A DNA stretch of 64,000 bases from UBA9619 sp964630665 (GTDB taxonomy: Bacteria > Pseudomonadota > Gammaproteobacteria > Arenicellales > UBA868), in assembly GCA_964630665.1 (NCBI GenBank), contig CAZVVN010000002.1:45585-109584 (forward strand), in the 5' to 3' direction. The notes under the pieces are model-generated. The model saw only the letters and a list, made by a program, of their open reading frames with translations. It made no database searches and was not told where the DNA came from. Shown here piece by piece: positions 62,677 to 64,000 of this stretch. A program made the translations under genes and the position numbers. Each line of letters begins with the position of its first letter. Within the stretch, counting starts at the first letter, position 1.

Positions 62677-63837
62677 ATGGAATTTTCCCTTTCAGTTGAA
62701 CAAAGGATGCTGATTGAAAGTGCCCGGCACTTTACCGAGCAGGTGCTTTATCCCAGCGAGGACGAGGTCGAGGCCAGCGATCAAGTATCGCCAGAACTGA
62801 AAGCGAGGGTGGTCGATAAAGCTATAGAGCACGGCTTTTACGCAGCCAATATGCCTGAAGAACTCGGTGGCGGGGGTCTGGACACGGTCTCGCTGACGTT
62901 ATTTGAAAGGGAACTGGGTCGGGCCAACTTCGCACTGCAGTATCTTGTCGGACGGCCAAGCAATATCCTGCAGGCCTGTACGGGTGAGCAGCGGGAGCGT
63001 TATCTTCTGCCTTGTATTCGAGGCGAGAAAATAGACTGTCTCGCGATGACGGAACCCGGTGCTGGCTCTGACCTGCGCTCCATGGTCTGCCGGGCTGACG
63101 TCGATGGTAATGAGTATGTCATCAATGGTACGAAACACTTTATCAGTCACGCCGACATAGCCGATTTCGTTATTCTGTTTGCTGCAACCGGAGAAGAGGT
63201 TACCAGTCGTGGTGTGAAAAAGTTGATCAGTGCTTTCTTGGTCGACAAGGGAACCACGGGCTTCACCGTCAGACCCGGATATCACAGTGTTTCACACCGC
63301 GGTTATCACAACAGCATTCTTGAATTCGACCACTGTCGGGTACCGGCATCGCAGATGCTTGGGGAGAAGGACCAGGGATTTCAGGTTGCGAATGACTGGC
63401 TGGGCGCAACCCGTCTCCAAGTTGCCGCAATGTGTCTGGGGCGGGCACACCGCGCGCTGGAATTGGCGAACCAGTGGGCCGCGCAGAGGCAGCAGTTCGG
63501 CCAGCCAGTGGGTCGCTTTCAAGGCGTAGGGTTCAAGCTGGCGGACATGAAAATGCGCCTGGAAGCGGCTGAACTCCTGACTTTGCAGGCTGCCTGGAAG
63601 ACCGATCAAGGAACGGCTACTGACACCGATTACGCGATGGCCAAGCTTTACAGTACTGAGATGCTGGCTTTCGTTGCTGATGAGGCCATCCAGATTCACG
63701 GTGGGATGGGGCTAATGGCCGACCTGCCGCTGGAGCGGATCTGGCGTGATGCGCGGGTTGAACGTATCTGGGAAGGCACCAGCGAGATTCAGCGGCACAT
63801 TATTTCCAGGGACATTCTGCGCCCGCACTGGACCTGA
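62677..63837 (+). CDS. acyl-CoA dehydrogenase
   Basis: 386-residue FAD enzyme that makes a 2,3-double bond in acyl-CoA. Marks: AMTEPGAGSDLRSM near 127-140, the flavin-contact region INGTKHFISHA, and the C-terminal YAMAKLYSTEMLAFVADEAI block followed by QIHGGMGL and ERIWEGTSEIQR. The catalytic base is the glutamate of WEGTSE. Substrate chain is not evident. It is followed 27 bases later by an NDP-forming acyl-CoA synthetase, suggesting a branched or short-chain acyl-CoA pathway. Confidence 0.93.
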   Translation: MEFSLSVEQRMLIESARHFTEQVLYPSEDEVEASDQVSPELKARVVDKAIEHGFYAANMPEELGGGGLDTVSLTLFERELGRANFALQYLVGRPSNILQACTGEQRERYLLPCIRGEKIDCLAMTEPGAGSDLRSMVCRADVDGNEYVINGTKHFISHADIADFVILFAATGEEVTSRGVKKLISAFLVDKGTTGFTVRPGYHSVSHRGYHNSILEFDHCRVPASQMLGEKDQGFQVANDWLGATRLQVAAMCLGRAHRALELANQWAAQRQQFGQPVGRFQGVGFKLADMKMRLEAAELLTLQAAWKTDQGTATDTDYAMAKLYSTEMLAFVADEAIQIHGGMGLMADLPLERIWRDARVERIWEGTSEIQRHIISRDILRPHWT

Positions 63838-63864
63838 TCCTTAAGCGGTTCCTGGAGCAGACCT

Positions 63865-64000
63865 TTGGATCTGGAACGTCTGTTTCGCCCCAAGACCGTC
63901 GCCGTTTTCGGGGGCCGGGAGGCCGCCGAGGTCATCCGGCAATCCACACAACTGGGTTTCGAGGGCGAGATCTGGCCGGTTCATCCCCGCCATGATGAAG
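63865..64000 (+). CDS. NDP-forming acyl-CoA synthetase, N-terminal CoA-binding part (cut by window edge)
   Basis: From TTG 63865, with GGAG seven bases upstream, the frame is open to the window end: MDLERLFRPKTVAVFGGREA, then FEGEIWPVHPRHDE. It matches the start of the CoA-binding Rossmann domain of ADP- or GDP-forming acyl-CoA synthetases, whose LFxPxxVAVxG start and GxIxPVxP turn are typical. Only 45 codons are inside the window. Likely co-transcribed with the acyl-CoA dehydrogenase. Confidence 0.75.
   Translation, partial: MDLERLFRPKTVAVFGGREAAEVIRQSTQLGFEGEIWPVHPRHDE

Noticed and set aside
1..64000. CRISPR arrays, insertion sequences, prophage or integrase genes
   Set aside because: No regularly spaced repeats, transposase or integrase motifs were found in any region.

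Overview
The window looks like a scaffold piece from a Gammaproteobacterium of fairly high GC. It carries a complete division and cell-wall (dcw) cluster in the order mraZ-rsmH-ftsL-ftsI-murE-murF-mraY-murD-ftsW-murG-murC-murB-ftsQ-ftsA-ftsZ-lpxC. Upstream of it lie rsmI and the RNase P RNA gene, with lpoA-yraN-diaA-dolP running the other way, an arrangement close to that of Pseudomonas. Cyclopropane fatty acid synthase, glutamyl-Q tRNA(Asp) synthetase, RppH and heptose/LPS genes (rfaE2, lpxC) also fit a Gram-negative gammaproteobacterium. A run of exactly 100 N at 34290-34389 is a scaffold gap. There are no transposases, phage genes, CRISPR arrays or tRNAs that I can see.

Layout. 1-6350: an AMP-forming acyl-CoA synthetase (cut by the left edge), an MlrC-type M81 peptidase, an LsrF-like aldolase, the decayed remnant of a ribulose-phosphate 3-epimerase-like gene, and a fused class II aldolase/short-chain dehydrogenase. 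6351-8136: an AT-richer patch with an interrupted exported cysteine-rich protein, a CaMKII-association-domain protein and a possible 49-residue membrane peptide. 8137-10129: a haloalkane dehalogenase divergent from an arginase/agmatinase-fold protein that has lost a metal-ligand histidine. 10190-18138: nine tightly packed genes on the minus strand (RidA, DadA-like oxidase, two-cysteine Asp/Glu-type racemase, class I glutamine amidotransferase, diaminopropionate ammonia-lyase-like enzyme, M24 hydrolase, two SDRs, a diacylglycerol-kinase-like protein). This reads as a catabolic operon for an unusual amino acid or amino-acid conjugate and is the best candidate for an undescribed pathway here.

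18533-28535: an acyl-CoA ligase, cfa, an amidase and a MhpD/FAH-fold protein divergent from a glycine-amidinotransferase-like enzyme, an EamA exporter, a pirin and a phosphate acyltransferase. 28627-36880: gluQ, a cyclotransferase-like protein, a Lon-substrate-binding-domain protein, cysG, a Sel1 protein, a TrpD2-like protein, the gap, and two LysR regulators, a setting often associated with sulfur or nitrogen assimilation. 37086-43818: rppH, a macrodomain protein, rfaE2, dolP, the SIS protein diaA/gmhA, yraN, lpoA and rsmI.

43855-62430: rnpB and the dcw cluster. A strong sigma70-type promoter with three MraZ-type boxes at 10-bp spacing lies about 280 bp before mraZ, so autoregulation by MraZ is likely. 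Genes in the cluster mostly overlap by 1-4 bases. ddl, usually found between murB and ftsQ, is absent. 62677-64000: an acyl-CoA dehydrogenase and the start of an NDP-forming acyl-CoA synthetase, cut by the right edge.

All calls come from reading the sequence and recalled family motifs; no database search was run.
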